A DNA stretch of 64,000 nucleotides from SZUA-318 sp964412015. Its GTDB lineage: Bacteria > Gemmatimonadota > Gemmatimonadetes > Longimicrobiales > Gaopeijiaceae. The stretch covers positions 1-64,000 of the forward strand of contig CAYPMO010000012.1 of NCBI GenBank assembly GCA_964412015.1, in the 5' to 3' direction. Below, piece after piece: positions 1-17,255 of the stretch; positions within the stretch are counted from its first letter, which is position 1, and each line of letters begins with the position of its first letter. The notes under the pieces were generated by a model, which saw only the letters and a list, made by a program, of their open reading frames with translations, had not been told where the DNA came from and made no database searches. Position numbers and translations under genes: made by a program.

Positions 1-47
1 GCTGCCTTGTAAGCAGCAGGTCGTCGGTTCGAGTCCGACCGCCAGCT
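1..47 (+). tRNA. tRNA-Thr (anticodon TGT), 5' truncated by window edge
   Basis: Only the 3' part is present: the anticodon arm (stem GCTGC/GCAGC, seven-base loop CTTGTAA with anticodon TGT), the variable loop, a T arm with stem GTCGG/CCGAC and loop TTCGAGT, and the seven-base 3' acceptor strand with discriminator T at 47. No CCA is encoded, so CCA must be added after transcription. It heads the Thr-Tyr-Gly-Thr tRNA run. The D arm and 5' acceptor strand lie outside the window. Confidence 0.85.
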
Positions 48-109
48 TCGATGGCCGGCCTCCCGACGTCCCCGGGAAAACCACCGCGTGCCGGGGCTCG
101 TCGCGGGGG

Positions 110-139
110 TTGATGCCTCCATATATGCCGGGTTACCTT
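110..139 (+). promoter_or_regulatory. Putative sigma70-type promoter upstream of tRNA-Tyr
   Basis: TTGATG (110-115) and TACCTT (134-139) are separated by 18 bases and sit in the only AT-rich patch between the first and second tRNA genes. The same -10 hexamer, TACCTT, is seen in the promoters proposed upstream of rpsL and of the membrane protein gene at 42259. It would drive tRNA-Tyr, tRNA-Gly, tRNA-Thr and probably rpmG-secE-nusG. Assignment is by sequence match only. Confidence 0.5.
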
Positions 140-263
140 TCAAAGCTCGGTCCGAGAAAGCCGCCTTCATGGTCGGGGGGCGGCTCTTTTCCACGTCGGG
201 GCGGAAGGCCCCCCCGCGGGACGGAGCGGGTGGCCCGGTCGAGCTCCGGGCGCGGCGCAACGC

Positions 264-346
264 GGTGGGGTACCGAAGCGGTCAAACGGAGCAGACTGTA
301 AATCTGTTGGCGCACGCCTTCGGAGGTTCGAATCCTCCCCCCACCA
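264..346 (+). tRNA. tRNA-Tyr (anticodon GTA)
   Basis: The acceptor strands GGTGGGG (264-270) and CCCCACC (339-345) pair fully, the discriminator is A346, the anticodon loop CTGTAAA gives GTA at 298-300, and the T arm is GGAGG-TTCGAAT-CCTCC. The extended variable arm expected for a class II bacterial tRNA-Tyr is present between the anticodon and T stems, giving 83 nt. No CCA is encoded. It is second in the tRNA run. Confidence 0.95.
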
Positions 347-385
347 TTCATCTGGCGTGGAGAGGAACGGGCGCCGGGGACCTAC

Positions 386-459
386 GCGGGAGTAGCTCAG
401 TTGGCTAGAGCGTCAGCCTTCCAAGCTGAGGGTCGCGGGTTCGAGTCCCGTCTCCCGCT
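386..459 (+). tRNA. tRNA-Gly (anticodon TCC)
   Basis: The acceptor strands GCGGGAG (386-392) and CTCCCGC (452-458) pair fully. The anticodon stem TCAGC/GCTGA encloses the loop CTTCCAA with anticodon TCC at 420-422. The T arm is GCGGG-TTCGAGT-CCCGT with one G-T closing pair. Length is 74 nt with discriminator T and no encoded CCA. It lies 39 bases after tRNA-Tyr. Confidence 0.95.
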
Positions 460-488
460 TGCCGGCTGAAGTTCGGCCGGTGGAACTC

Positions 489-560
489 GCTCTGGTAGCT
501 CAGTGGTAGAGCGCCTCCTTGGTAAGGAGGAGGTCGGGGGTTCAATCCCCCCCCAGAGCT
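489..560 (+). tRNA. tRNA-Thr (anticodon GGT)
   Basis: The acceptor strands GCTCTGG (489-495) and CCAGAGC (553-559) pair fully. The anticodon stem CCTCC/GGAGG holds loop TTGGTAA with anticodon GGT at 521-523. The T loop is TTCAATC. Length is 72 nt, with no encoded CCA. It ends 58 bases before rpmG, so tRNA processing probably releases the rpmG-secE-nusG mRNA. Confidence 0.95.
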
Positions 561-618
561 CTGCAATGTCGGAAGGTGGCCGGCCCAGCCCGGCCGGTCA
601 GGACCAGAGGTGGTCACG

Positions 619-768
619 ATGCGCGACAAGGTGATCCTCGCGTGCACGGTGTGCGAGGAGCGGAACTACTCCACGACGAAGAACAAGCGGCTGCACCCGG
701 AGCGGGTGGAGCACCGCAAGTACTGCCCACGATGCCGGAAGCACACGGCTCACAAGGAAACCAAGTAG
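619..768 (+). CDS. rpmG: Large ribosomal subunit protein bL33
   Basis: This 49-residue 50S protein binds near the E site of 23S rRNA. Cys9, Cys12, Cys36 and Cys39 form two CxxC knuckles, so this is the zinc-binding C+ form rather than the cysteine-free paralogue. The ATG at 619 gives the normal bL33 N-terminus (Met-Arg-Asp-Lys-Val). The gene sits between tRNA-Thr and secE, the common bacterial order rpmG-secE-nusG. Only 3 bases separate its stop from the secE start. Confidence 0.95.
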   Translation: MRDKVILACTVCEERNYSTTKNKRLHPERVEHRKYCPRCRKHTAHKETK

Positions 769-771
769 CCC

Positions 772-984
772 ATGGCCGCCATCGAAAAGGTCCGGGCGAC
801 GCGGACGTTCCTCGAGGAGTCGTGGGGCGAGCTCCGCAAGGTCACGTGGCCCGACAAGGACCAGCTCCAGAACGCGACCCTCGTGGTGATCGCGTTCACC
901 GTCGCCATCTCGCTCGTGATCTGGCTGATGGACGGCATCGTGCGGTTCACCCTGAACCAGATCATGGCGATCTTCGGGGCCTGA
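772..984 (+). CDS. secE: Preprotein translocase subunit SecE
   Basis: SecE is the small essential clamp subunit of the SecYEG protein-conducting channel in the inner membrane. The 70-residue protein has the conserved amphipathic segment ELRKVTWP (residues 20-27) followed by a single membrane helix at about 37-57. It is the short, one-helix form; the E. coli protein has three helices. Its stop codon overlaps the nusG start by one base (TGATG), so the two are probably translationally coupled. SecY is encoded about 25 kb downstream on the same strand. Confidence 0.96.
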   Translation: MAAIEKVRATRTFLEESWGELRKVTWPDKDQLQNATLVVIAFTVAISLVIWLMDGIVRFTLNQIMAIFGA

Positions 985-1526
985 TGTCCGAAACGCGCTG
1001 GTATGCCGTCCAGACCTATTCGGGGCACGAGAACAAGGTCCAGAAGCTCATCCAGCGGAGGATCGAGGAGGAGTCCGGCGGTCAGGACCAGAAGGAGATC
1101 CGCGACGTTCTCGTCCCGACGCAGGACGTGGTCGAGATCCGCAACGGCAAGCGGGTCACGGTCACCAAGCGGTTGTATCCAGGCTATGTGCTGGTGAACA
1201 TGGCCATGAACGAGCGGACGCTGCACGCCATCAACAACATCCAGGGCGTCATCAAGTTCGTCGGCTCGGGCAAGGCGCCCCAGCCGCTCCGCGACGAAGA
1301 GATGAACAAGATCCTGGGCGTCGAGATCCCCGAAGAGGAGACGGCCCGCGAGGAGATCCCCTTCCACGTCGGCCAGGTGGTGGAGGTGATGCAGGGGCCG
1401 TTCACCGACTTCTCCGGTACGGTCCAGGAAGTCTACCCCGACAAGGGGAAGGTGAAGGTCGAGGTGTCGCTTTTCGGGCGTCCCACCTCCGTGGAGCTCG
1501 ACTACACACAGCTGAAGGGCTACTGA
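984..1526 (+). CDS. nusG: Transcription termination/antitermination factor NusG
   Basis: NusG binds the RNA polymerase clamp, stimulates elongation and links polymerase to Rho or to ribosomal protein S10. The 180-residue protein has the NGN domain (about 5-115, including RWYAVQTYSGHENKV near the N-terminus and RLYPGYVLV at 63-71) and the KOW domain (about 126-178, with GPFTDFSGTV). Length is nearly identical to E. coli NusG (181). The ATG at 984 overlaps the secE stop. rplK follows after 12 bases, matching the secE-nusG-rplK order of most bacteria. Confidence 0.97.
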   Translation: MSETRWYAVQTYSGHENKVQKLIQRRIEEESGGQDQKEIRDVLVPTQDVVEIRNGKRVTVTKRLYPGYVLVNMAMNERTLHAINNIQGVIKFVGSGKAPQPLRDEEMNKILGVEIPEEETAREEIPFHVGQVVEVMQGPFTDFSGTVQEVYPDKGKVKVEVSLFGRPTSVELDYTQLKGY

Positions 1527-1538
1527 GGGCGATAGAGC

Positions 1539-1964
1539 ATGGCGAAGAAGGTCACCGGGTTCATCAAGCTCCAGGTTCCGGGCGGCCAGGCGAACCCGGC
1601 CCCGCCGGTGGGGCCCGCGCTGGGCCAGCACGGCGTGAACATCATGGAGTTCTGCAAGCAGTTCAACGCACGGACCCAGGACAAGATGGGGATCACGATC
1701 CCCGTGGAGATCACGGTCTATGCCGACCGTTCGTTCACGTTCGTCACGAAGACGCCTCCTGCCGCCGTGCTCATCCGCATGGCCCTCGGAATCCCCAAGG
1801 GCTCCGGCGTGCCGAACCGGGAGAAGGTCGGGAAGCTCCCCAGAGCCAAGCTCCGCGAGATCGCGGAGACCAAGATGCAGGATCTGAACGCCAACGACGT
1901 GGAAGCCGCCATGAAGATGGTCGCCGGTACGGCGCGCTCCATGGGAGTGGAGATCGAAGCCTGA
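1539..1964 (+). CDS. rplK: Large ribosomal subunit protein uL11
   Basis: This 141-residue protein forms the L11 stalk base with the 23S GTPase-associated centre and is where thiostrepton and RelA act. The N-terminal domain carries the conserved PPVGPALGQHGVNIMEF (about residues 23-39) and the C-terminal rRNA-binding domain carries GSGVPNREKVG. Length equals that of the E. coli protein within one residue. It is followed by an 84-base spacer with a hairpin before rplA. Confidence 0.97.
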   Translation: MAKKVTGFIKLQVPGGQANPAPPVGPALGQHGVNIMEFCKQFNARTQDKMGITIPVEITVYADRSFTFVTKTPPAAVLIRMALGIPKGSGVPNREKVGKLPRAKLREIAETKMQDLNANDVEAAMKMVAGTARSMGVEIEA

Positions 1965-1980
1965 TAGAGGGAGCGAGGCG

Positions 1981-2024
1981 CTCCCACCCGAACACCACCG
2001 ACTGAGAACCGCCAGCGGTGGGAG
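1981..2024 (+). other. Hairpin in rplK-rplA spacer
   Basis: The eight bases CTCCCACC (1981-1988) pair perfectly with GGTGGGAG (2017-2024) around a 28-base loop, just upstream of rplA. It has no T-run, so it is unlikely to be a terminator. A regulatory role such as L1 autoregulation is possible but is inference only; in E. coli the L1 target lies before rplK. Confidence 0.35.
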
Positions 2025-2048
2025 GGTAAACGGGACGGTTCGGACAGG

Positions 2049-2744
2049 ATGTCAAGCACAGGCAAGCGATTCGCCGCCGCCCGCGCCGCGGTGCCGGTAG
2101 GCGTCAAGTTCGCTCCTGACGAGGCGGTGAAGCTCGTGAAGGAGCTCGCGTTCGCGAGATTCGACGAGACGGTCGAAGTCGCGACGCGCCTGGGGGTGGA
2201 TCCCCGCAAGGCCGATCAGGTGATCCGCGGCACCGTCGTGCTCCCGCACGGGACGGGCAAGACGGCGCGGGTCCTGGTCATCGCCCAGGGCGACAAGGCC
2301 ACGGAGGCGGAGGAGGCGGGTGCCGACTACGTGGGAGTGGATTACATCGCCAAGATCCAGGGAGGCTGGCTCGACTTCGACGTGTGCGTCGCCACGCCCG
2401 ATCTCATGGGCAAGGTGGGGCCGCTGGGCCGCGTGCTCGGCCCCCGCGGGCTCATGCCGACGCCCAAGGCCGGGACGGTGACGCTCGACGTGGGCCGCGC
2501 GGTCCGGGAGATCAAGGCCGGAAAGATCGAGTTCCGGGTCGACAAGACGGGGAACGTGCATGCGCCGATCGGCAAGGTGTCGTTCACGATCGAGCAGTTG
2601 ATGGAGAACCTGTCGTCGTTCATGGACCAGATCGTGCGCGCCAAGCCGTCCTCGGCCAAGGGCACGTACGTGAAGAGCGTGACGGTTTCCAGCACGATGG
2701 GCCCCGGCGTCCACATCGACCCGAACCTCTACCGGAGGGCATGA
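2049..2744 (+). CDS. rplA: Large ribosomal subunit protein uL1
   Basis: L1 forms the mobile L1 stalk that handles exit of deacylated tRNA, and in many bacteria represses its own operon. The 231-residue protein has the two-domain L1 architecture: an N-terminal FAETVEVA-like segment (here FDETVEVATRLGVD, about residues 38-51), the central LGPRGLMPTPKAGTV (about 130-144) and a C-terminal SSTMGPGVHID. Length is close to E. coli L1 (234). The stop overlaps the region upstream of rplJ. Confidence 0.97.
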   Translation: MSSTGKRFAAARAAVPVGVKFAPDEAVKLVKELAFARFDETVEVATRLGVDPRKADQVIRGTVVLPHGTGKTARVLVIAQGDKATEAEEAGADYVGVDYIAKIQGGWLDFDVCVATPDLMGKVGPLGRVLGPRGLMPTPKAGTVTLDVGRAVREIKAGKIEFRVDKTGNVHAPIGKVSFTIEQLMENLSSFMDQIVRAKPSSAKGTYVKSVTVSSTMGPGVHIDPNLYRRA

Positions 2745-2746
2745 CG

Positions 2747-3277
2747 ATGAACCGCACCGAGAAGGCGTCGTTCGTCGCGGACCTCCGCGAGCGCATCAAC
2801 CGGGCTCCCGTGGTCTACCTGACGGATTTCACCGGGCTGGACGTCAAGTCCATCACCAAGCTCCGCAGGTCGCTTCGGGCCTCCGGCGCGGAGTACGTGG
2901 TGGTGAAGAACCGTCTGGCCAAGCTCGCGTTCAGCGGGACGGAGCTTCCGAACGTCTTCGACGACCTCGAGGGGCCCACGGCGATGGTCCTGGGCTACGA
3001 GGACGTGGTCGCTCCGGCCAAGGCTTTGACGGAGTTCGCGAGGGAGCACGACAAGAAGCCGGTGTTCAAGGTCGGGATCCTGGACCGCAAGGTCCTCCAA
3101 CCCGATCAGATCAACCGGCTCGCGAGGCTGCCGTCCAGGGAACAGCTCCTGGCGGAGCTCGCGGGTGCCATGTCGGCGCCCACCGCGATGCTCGCGATGG
3201 CAATGGAGGCGAAGCTGCAGGAGATGGCCGGCCTTGTCGACGCGCTTCGTGAGAAGCGGCTCGCCGAAGGCGGTTAG
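2747..3277 (+). CDS. rplJ: Large ribosomal subunit protein uL10
   Basis: L10 anchors the L7/L12 dimers to the ribosomal stalk. The 176-residue protein has the rRNA- and L11-binding N-terminal domain with YLTDFTGLDV and VVKNRLAKLA, and a C-terminal helix rich in Ala and Met that receives L12 dimers. The ATG at 2747 is preferred over the in-frame ATG at 2741 because GGAGG (2734-2738) is eight bases upstream of 2747 but only two upstream of 2741. The gene starts two bases after the rplA stop, so there is no room for a classical L10 leader. Confidence 0.94.
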   Translation: MNRTEKASFVADLRERINRAPVVYLTDFTGLDVKSITKLRRSLRASGAEYVVVKNRLAKLAFSGTELPNVFDDLEGPTAMVLGYEDVVAPAKALTEFAREHDKKPVFKVGILDRKVLQPDQINRLARLPSREQLLAELAGAMSAPTAMLAMAMEAKLQEMAGLVDALREKRLAEGG

Positions 3278-3301
3278 CCCGCATCCCGGGCAGGAGTAGT
3301 G

Positions 3302-3319
3302 GGGACGCGGGCGCGTCCC
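3302..3319 (+). other. Hairpin in rplJ-rplL spacer
   Basis: GGGACGC (3302-3308) and GCGTCCC (3313-3319) form a perfect seven-base-pair stem with loop GGGC. It lies 25 bases after the rplJ stop and 69 before rplL. No T-run follows. Such a structure could favour extra rplL translation or transcript processing, since L12 is needed in four to six copies per ribosome; that role is inference. Confidence 0.35.
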
Positions 3320-3388
3320 TGGTGAAGCTCAGACAGGGTCAACCCAATCGCCGGCCGAGGCCGGTACGACTCAGGAGGAAGCGGTACC

Positions 3389-3772
3389 ATGGCGACGAAG
3401 CACGAGGAGCTGCTGGACACGATCGGGAACATGACGGTGCTCGAGCTCTCGGAGTTCGTTGAGGCCTTCAAGACCAAGTTCAACGTCCAGGCGATGGCCG
3501 CTCCCGTGGCCGCGGCCGCGCCGGCCGCAGGCGAGGCCGATGCCGCGGCCGCCGAGGAGAAGGACTCGTTCGACGTGATCCTCTCCAGCGCGGGGGACAA
3601 GAAGATCCAGGTCATCAAGGTGGTCCGTGAGCTGACGGGGCTGGGCCTCAAGGAGGCCAAGGACCTCGTGGACGGCGTGCCGGGGACGATCAAGGAAGGC
3701 GTCTCCAAGGCCGATGCCCAGAACATGAAGGCCAAGCTGGAAGAGGCCGGCGGCGCCGTCACCCTGAAGTAG
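3389..3772 (+). CDS. rplL: Large ribosomal subunit protein bL12 (L7/L12)
   Basis: This 127-residue acidic stalk protein recruits translational GTPases. It has the N-terminal dimerisation domain (about 1-32), an Ala-rich hinge (about 33-55, rich in A, P, E) and the globular C-terminal domain with KIQVIKVVRELTGLGLKEAK and VDGVPGTIKEGV. Length is a few residues above E. coli L12 (121). A good Shine-Dalgarno, AGGAGG, lies 8-13 bases before the ATG. Confidence 0.97.
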   Translation: MATKHEELLDTIGNMTVLELSEFVEAFKTKFNVQAMAAPVAAAAPAAGEADAAAAEEKDSFDVILSSAGDKKIQVIKVVRELTGLGLKEAKDLVDGVPGTIKEGVSKADAQNMKAKLEEAGGAVTLK

Positions 3773-3852
3773 AGAGACCGGAGGCCCGCCTGTCCGTGAT
3801 AGGACGGCATTCGTTCCGGATACGAGCCGCGAGGGTCCCCACCGCGGGCGCC

Positions 3853-3867
3853 CCCCTCAGGGAGGGG
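3853..3867 (+). other. Hairpin in rplL-rpoB spacer (possible attenuator)
   Basis: CCCCTC (3853-3858) pairs with GAGGGG (3862-3867) around the loop AGG; three further pairs are possible after one mismatch. The 202-base spacer separates rplL from rpoB. In E. coli an attenuator and RNase III site lie in the same gap and reduce polymerase subunit synthesis relative to ribosomal proteins. By position this hairpin could do the same, but it lacks a T-run and the role is unproven. Confidence 0.35.
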
Positions 3868-3974
3868 TGTGCTCGAGGTCGGGGATTCGCGCGCTTGGAA
3901 CGCGGTAGGTCCAGGTAGAACCCAGACGCCCGGTGCCCGTCCGTCGAGGGGGCGCACCGCAAGGGGGACGCACG

Positions 3975-8192
<4,218 letters not shown>

Positions 8193-8197
8193 ATGCC

Positions 8198-12529
<4,332 letters not shown>

Positions 12530-12569
12530 CGGGCGGGGACGCATCCGCGCTTCCGGTCGCGACGCTCGG

Positions 12570-12606
12570 GCGGGGTGCCCCGGACCCACGGTCCGGGACG
12601 CCCCGC
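12570..12606 (+). terminator. Terminator-like hairpin after rpoC
   Basis: The arms 12570-12585 and 12591-12606 pair over 16 positions with one G-T wobble and one mismatch around the loop CCACG. It starts 40 bases after the rpoC stop and lies just upstream of the rpsL promoter, where a transcription break between the beta and str operons is expected. There is no T-run, which is common in GC-rich genomes, so efficiency is uncertain. Confidence 0.5.
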
Positions 12607-12659
12607 CGATATTCGGGTGGCGCGGGCCTCCGAAGGGGAGGCGCAGGTCCCCCTTCCCG

Positions 12660-12688
12660 TTGACACCCCTCCGGGCGCCTTCTACCTT
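12660..12688 (+). promoter_or_regulatory. Sigma70-type promoter of the str operon
   Basis: A perfect -35 hexamer TTGACA (12660-12665), a 17-base spacer and -10 TACCTT (12683-12688) lie 84 bases before rpsL and just after the rpoC terminator hairpin. This is the best match to the sigma70 consensus in the window. It would drive rpsL-rpsG-fusA-tuf and possibly the S10 genes. Confidence 0.75.
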
Positions 12689-12771
12689 TTCGTGCTCTGT
12701 CGGATCAGCCCTGCGGGGCTTCCGGCGACGGCGCGCCGCGGTGGCGCGCTTTGTTCACGTGATGAAGACCC

Positions 12772-13143
<372 letters not shown>

Positions 13144-13155
13144 GGCGAGGAGAAG

Positions 13156-13626
13156 ATGAGCCGTCGTTCCCAGGCCTACCGCAGGGAGACCCCTGCCGAC
13201 CCGCGCTTCGAGTCGCAGACCGTCACCAAGTTCGTCAACAGCCTGATGGTGGACGGAAAGAAGTCCCTGGCCGAGGGCATCTTCTACGAGGCCATGGGCC
13301 TGCTCGAGCAGCGGTCCGGCCAGCCGGGGATCACGGTGTTCCAGCAGGCCTTGAACAATGCCAAGCCGGCCCTCGAGGTGAAGAGCCGGCGCGTCGGCGG
13401 AGCCACGTACCAGGTTCCGGTGGAAGTCCGCCCCGAGCGGCGCTCGGCGCTGGCCACTCGGTGGCTGATCACCTTCGCTCGCGCACGCACGGAGAAGACG
13501 ATGGCCGAGCGGTTGGCGGGTGAGCTCCTCGCGGCGAGCCGCGGGGAGGGTTCGACGATCAAGAAGAAGGAAGACACGCACAGGATGGCCGAGGCGAACA
13601 AGGCGTTCGCTCACTATCGCTGGTAG
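13156..13626 (+). CDS. rpsG: Small ribosomal subunit protein uS7
   Basis: S7 nucleates assembly of the 30S head and contacts E-site tRNA. The 156-residue protein has the expected VTKFVNSLMVDGKKSLAE segment, GGATYQVPVEVRPERR with the conserved beta-hairpin, and a C-terminal EDTHRMAEANKAFAHYRW. AGGCGAGGAG lies directly upstream of the ATG. A 228-base structured spacer separates it from fusA, whereas rpsL is only 12 bases upstream. Confidence 0.97.
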   Translation: MSRRSQAYRRETPADPRFESQTVTKFVNSLMVDGKKSLAEGIFYEAMGLLEQRSGQPGITVFQQALNNAKPALEVKSRRVGGATYQVPVEVRPERRSALATRWLITFARARTEKTMAERLAGELLAASRGEGSTIKKKEDTHRMAEANKAFAHYRW

Positions 13627-13642
13627 TGTCGCGGCCCCCTAA

Positions 13643-13663
13643 ACCGCGCGCGGGGCGCGCGGT
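13643..13663 (+). other. Strong hairpin after rpsG
   Basis: ACCGCGCGC (13643-13651) and GCGCGCGGT (13655-13663) form a perfect nine-base-pair stem with loop GGG. An outer stem from GGCCCCC upstream and GGGGGGGC downstream can extend it. It begins 16 bases after the rpsG stop. Processing, attenuation or 3'-end protection are all possible. Confidence 0.45.
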
Positions 13664-13762
13664 GCCCGGGGGGGCGCAAGGACAATTCGGGACGCGCGAT
13701 GGCCTGCGGGCCCTCTCCGGTCACGGTGAGCGCGGTCAGCTGGCGAGCCCCACGGGGCCGCA

Positions 13763-13787
13763 GCGGCACAAGCCGCGCTCTTTTTTT
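13763..13787 (+). terminator. Intrinsic terminator or attenuator in rpsG-fusA spacer
   Basis: GCGGC (13763-13767) and GCCGC (13772-13776) form a stem with loop ACAA; four bases later comes a run of seven T (13781-13787). This is the only hairpin plus long T-run seen in an intergenic region of this GC-rich window. It lies 68 bases before fusA and could lower fusA-tuf transcription relative to rpsL-rpsG, or be an S7-linked attenuator. The stem is short, so termination is likely partial. Confidence 0.5.
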
Positions 13788-13854
13788 CGCCCGGACCCTC
13801 GGGTCAGGGGAAGTCGAGACGGAAGGTAGGAACGTCGGAAGGACCACGGGATCG

Positions 13855-15978
13855 ATGCCACGAATCACGCCACTGCCGCACCTGCGCAACATCGGCATCA
13901 TGGCGCATATCGACGCCGGTAAGACCACGACCACCGAGCGCATCCTGTTCTACACGGGCCGGGTGCACAAGATGGGCGAGGTCCATGACGGCTCCGCGAC
14001 CATGGACTGGATGGAGCAGGAACAGGAGCGGGGGATCACGATCACCTCCGCGGCGACGACGGCGCACTGGATGCGGAACGGCATCGACTGTCGGATCAAC
14101 ATCATCGATACGCCGGGACACGTGGATTTCACCGCGGAGGTCGAGCGGTCCCTGCGCGTCCTGGACGGTGCGGTGGCGGTGTTCTGTGCCGTGGGTGGCG
14201 TCGAGCCCCAGTCCGAGACGGTGTGGCGTCAGGCCGATCGGTACGGCGTGCCCCGCATCGCGTTCGTCAACAAGATGGACCGCGTGGGCGCGGATTTCAT
14301 GAACGTCGTCCGGATGATGAGGAACCGCCTGGGAGCCAATGCCCACCCGGTACAATACCCCCTCGGGGAGGGCGAGCTCTTCACGGGCATCGTGGACATC
14401 GTCGAGGGCGCCGCCATCGTCTTCGAGGACGTGCTCGGATCGAAGTACGCGCGGACCGCGGTCCCCTCCAGTCTGACGGACACGATCACCGAGCTGCGCC
14501 ACGAGCTCATCGAGGCCGCCGTCGAGCACGACGACCAACTCATCGAGAAGTATCTGGCGGGAGAGGAACTCACCAACGACGAGGTGCGCCACGCGATCCG
14601 GGCGGCCACGCTCAAGGGTGCGTTGTTCCCCGTGTTCTGCGGTTCCGCGTTCAAGAACAAGGGTGTGCAGCCGCTCCTGGACGGTGTGATCGACTACCTG
14701 CCCTCGCCGGTGGACATCCCCCCGATCAGGGGACACCTGCCGTACCACGACGAGACATTCGAGGTGCGTGAGGCCTCCGACGACGCGCCGTTCTCCGCGC
14801 TGGCGTTCAAGATCATGACTGACCCGTACGTGGGGAAGCTCACGTTCTTCCGGGTGTACTCCGGCTCATTGCCCTCGGGGAGCTACGTCTACAACGCGTC
14901 GAAGGAACGGCGTGAGCGCGTGGGGCGCATCCTCCAGATGCACGCCAACAAGCGCGAGGAGCGCGACGAGGTCTTCGCCGGCGACATCGCGGCGGCGATC
15001 GGCCTCAAGGACGTGAAGACGGGCGACACGCTCTGCACCGAGGCCGCTCCGATCATCCTGGAGGCGATGAGGTTCCCCGAGCCCGTGATCGCGGTGGCCA
15101 TCGAGCCGAGGACCAAGGCGGACCAGGACAAGCTCGGCACCGGAATGTCCAAGCTGGCCGACGAAGACCCGACCTTCCGGGTGTCCACGGATCCGGAGAC
15201 CAGCCAGACGATCATTGCCGGGATGGGCGAGCTCCACCTCGAGATCATCGTCGACCGACTGCGCCGCGAGTTCGGTGTGGAGGCGAACATCGGCCGGCCG
15301 CAGGTGGCCTACCGGGAGACGATCCGGAGCCGCGCGGACAAGGTGGAGGGCAGGTTCGTCCGGCAGACGGGTGGCCGCGGCCAGTACGGCCACGTCGTGA
15401 TCAACGTCGAGCCCGGCGAGCCCGGGAGCGGGTTCGTGTTCGAGGACAAGATCGTGGGCGGCGTGATCCCCCGGGAGTACATCGGCCCGGTGGAGCAGGG
15501 CATCCGCGAGGCGCTGGAGAACGGCGTGCTCGCGGGCTATCCCGTGATCGACGTGAAGGTGCAGCTCGTCTACGGGTCGTACCACGATGTGGACTCCAGC
15601 GAGATGGCGTTCAAGATCGCCGGCTCCATGGCCATCAAGGAAGCCATCCGGAAGGCCAAGCCGGTCCTGCTGGAGCCCGTGATGCACGTCGAGGTCGTCA
15701 CCCCCGCCGAGTACATGGGTGACCTCATCGGCGACCTTTCCGCCCGGCGGGGCCGGGTGGGAGGGATGACGGAGCGAGCCGGTGCCCGGGTGATCGGGGC
15801 CTCCGTGCCGCTCGGCGAGATGTTCGGGTATTCGACGACGCTACGGTCGCTCTCCCAGGGCCGGGCCGTCCATACGATGCAGTTCGCGCACTACGAAGAG
15901 GTCCCGAAGTCCAAGGCGGCGGAGATCATGGCCGCCAACGGGTCCAACTGGAGTCCATCCCCAGCAGCGGTGTTCTAA
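13855..15978 (+). CDS. fusA: Translation elongation factor G
   Basis: EF-G is the GTPase that drives translocation and ribosome recycling. The 707-residue protein has P-loop AHIDAGKT (17-24), switch I with the canonical RGITI (59-63), DTPGH (85-89), the NKMD guanine motif, and domains II-V, including the domain IV loop near GGRGQYGHV. The ATG at 13855 gives the usual short N-terminus (PRITPLPHLRNIGIMAH); reading further upstream in frame enters the structured spacer. tuf follows after 14 bases. Confidence 0.97.
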   Translation: MPRITPLPHLRNIGIMAHIDAGKTTTTERILFYTGRVHKMGEVHDGSATMDWMEQEQERGITITSAATTAHWMRNGIDCRINIIDTPGHVDFTAEVERSLRVLDGAVAVFCAVGGVEPQSETVWRQADRYGVPRIAFVNKMDRVGADFMNVVRMMRNRLGANAHPVQYPLGEGELFTGIVDIVEGAAIVFEDVLGSKYARTAVPSSLTDTITELRHELIEAAVEHDDQLIEKYLAGEELTNDEVRHAIRAATLKGALFPVFCGSAFKNKGVQPLLDGVIDYLPSPVDIPPIRGHLPYHDETFEVREASDDAPFSALAFKIMTDPYVGKLTFFRVYSGSLPSGSYVYNASKERRERVGRILQMHANKREERDEVFAGDIAAAIGLKDVKTGDTLCTEAAPIILEAMRFPEPVIAVAIEPRTKADQDKLGTGMSKLADEDPTFRVSTDPETSQTIIAGMGELHLEIIVDRLRREFGVEANIGRPQVAYRETIRSRADKVEGRFVRQTGGRGQYGHVVINVEPGEPGSGFVFEDKIVGGVIPREYIGPVEQGIREALENGVLAGYPVIDVKVQLVYGSYHDVDSSEMAFKIAGSMAIKEAIRKAKPVLLEPVMHVEVVTPAEYMGDLIGDLSARRGRVGGMTERAGARVIGASVPLGEMFGYSTTLRSLSQGRAVHTMQFAHYEEVPKSKAAEIMAANGSNWSPSPAAVF

Positions 15979-15992
15979 CACGAGGAAGAGCG

Positions 15993-17195
<1,203 letters not shown>

Positions 17196-17203
17196 GGGAG
17201 AAT

Positions 17204-17239
17204 CGGCGGGGAGCTTCCCGGGAGGGAGGCTCCCCGCCG
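17204..17239 (+). terminator. Hairpin between tuf and rpsJ (terminator or leader)
   Basis: CGGCGGGGAGC (17204-17214) and GCTCCCCGCCG (17229-17239) pair perfectly over 11 bases around a 14-base loop. It lies 8 bases after the tuf stop and 16 before the rpsJ start. No T-run follows. It may end part of the str transcript, protect the tuf 3' end, or serve as the S10 leader. Confidence 0.5.
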
Positions 17240-17255
17240 CTCACGGGGACCAGAG

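Noticed and set aside
3933..3974. Upstream GTG start giving rpoB 14 more residues
   Set aside because: No Shine-Dalgarno before it, and the family N-terminus begins at the TTG at 3975, which has AAGGGGG upstream.
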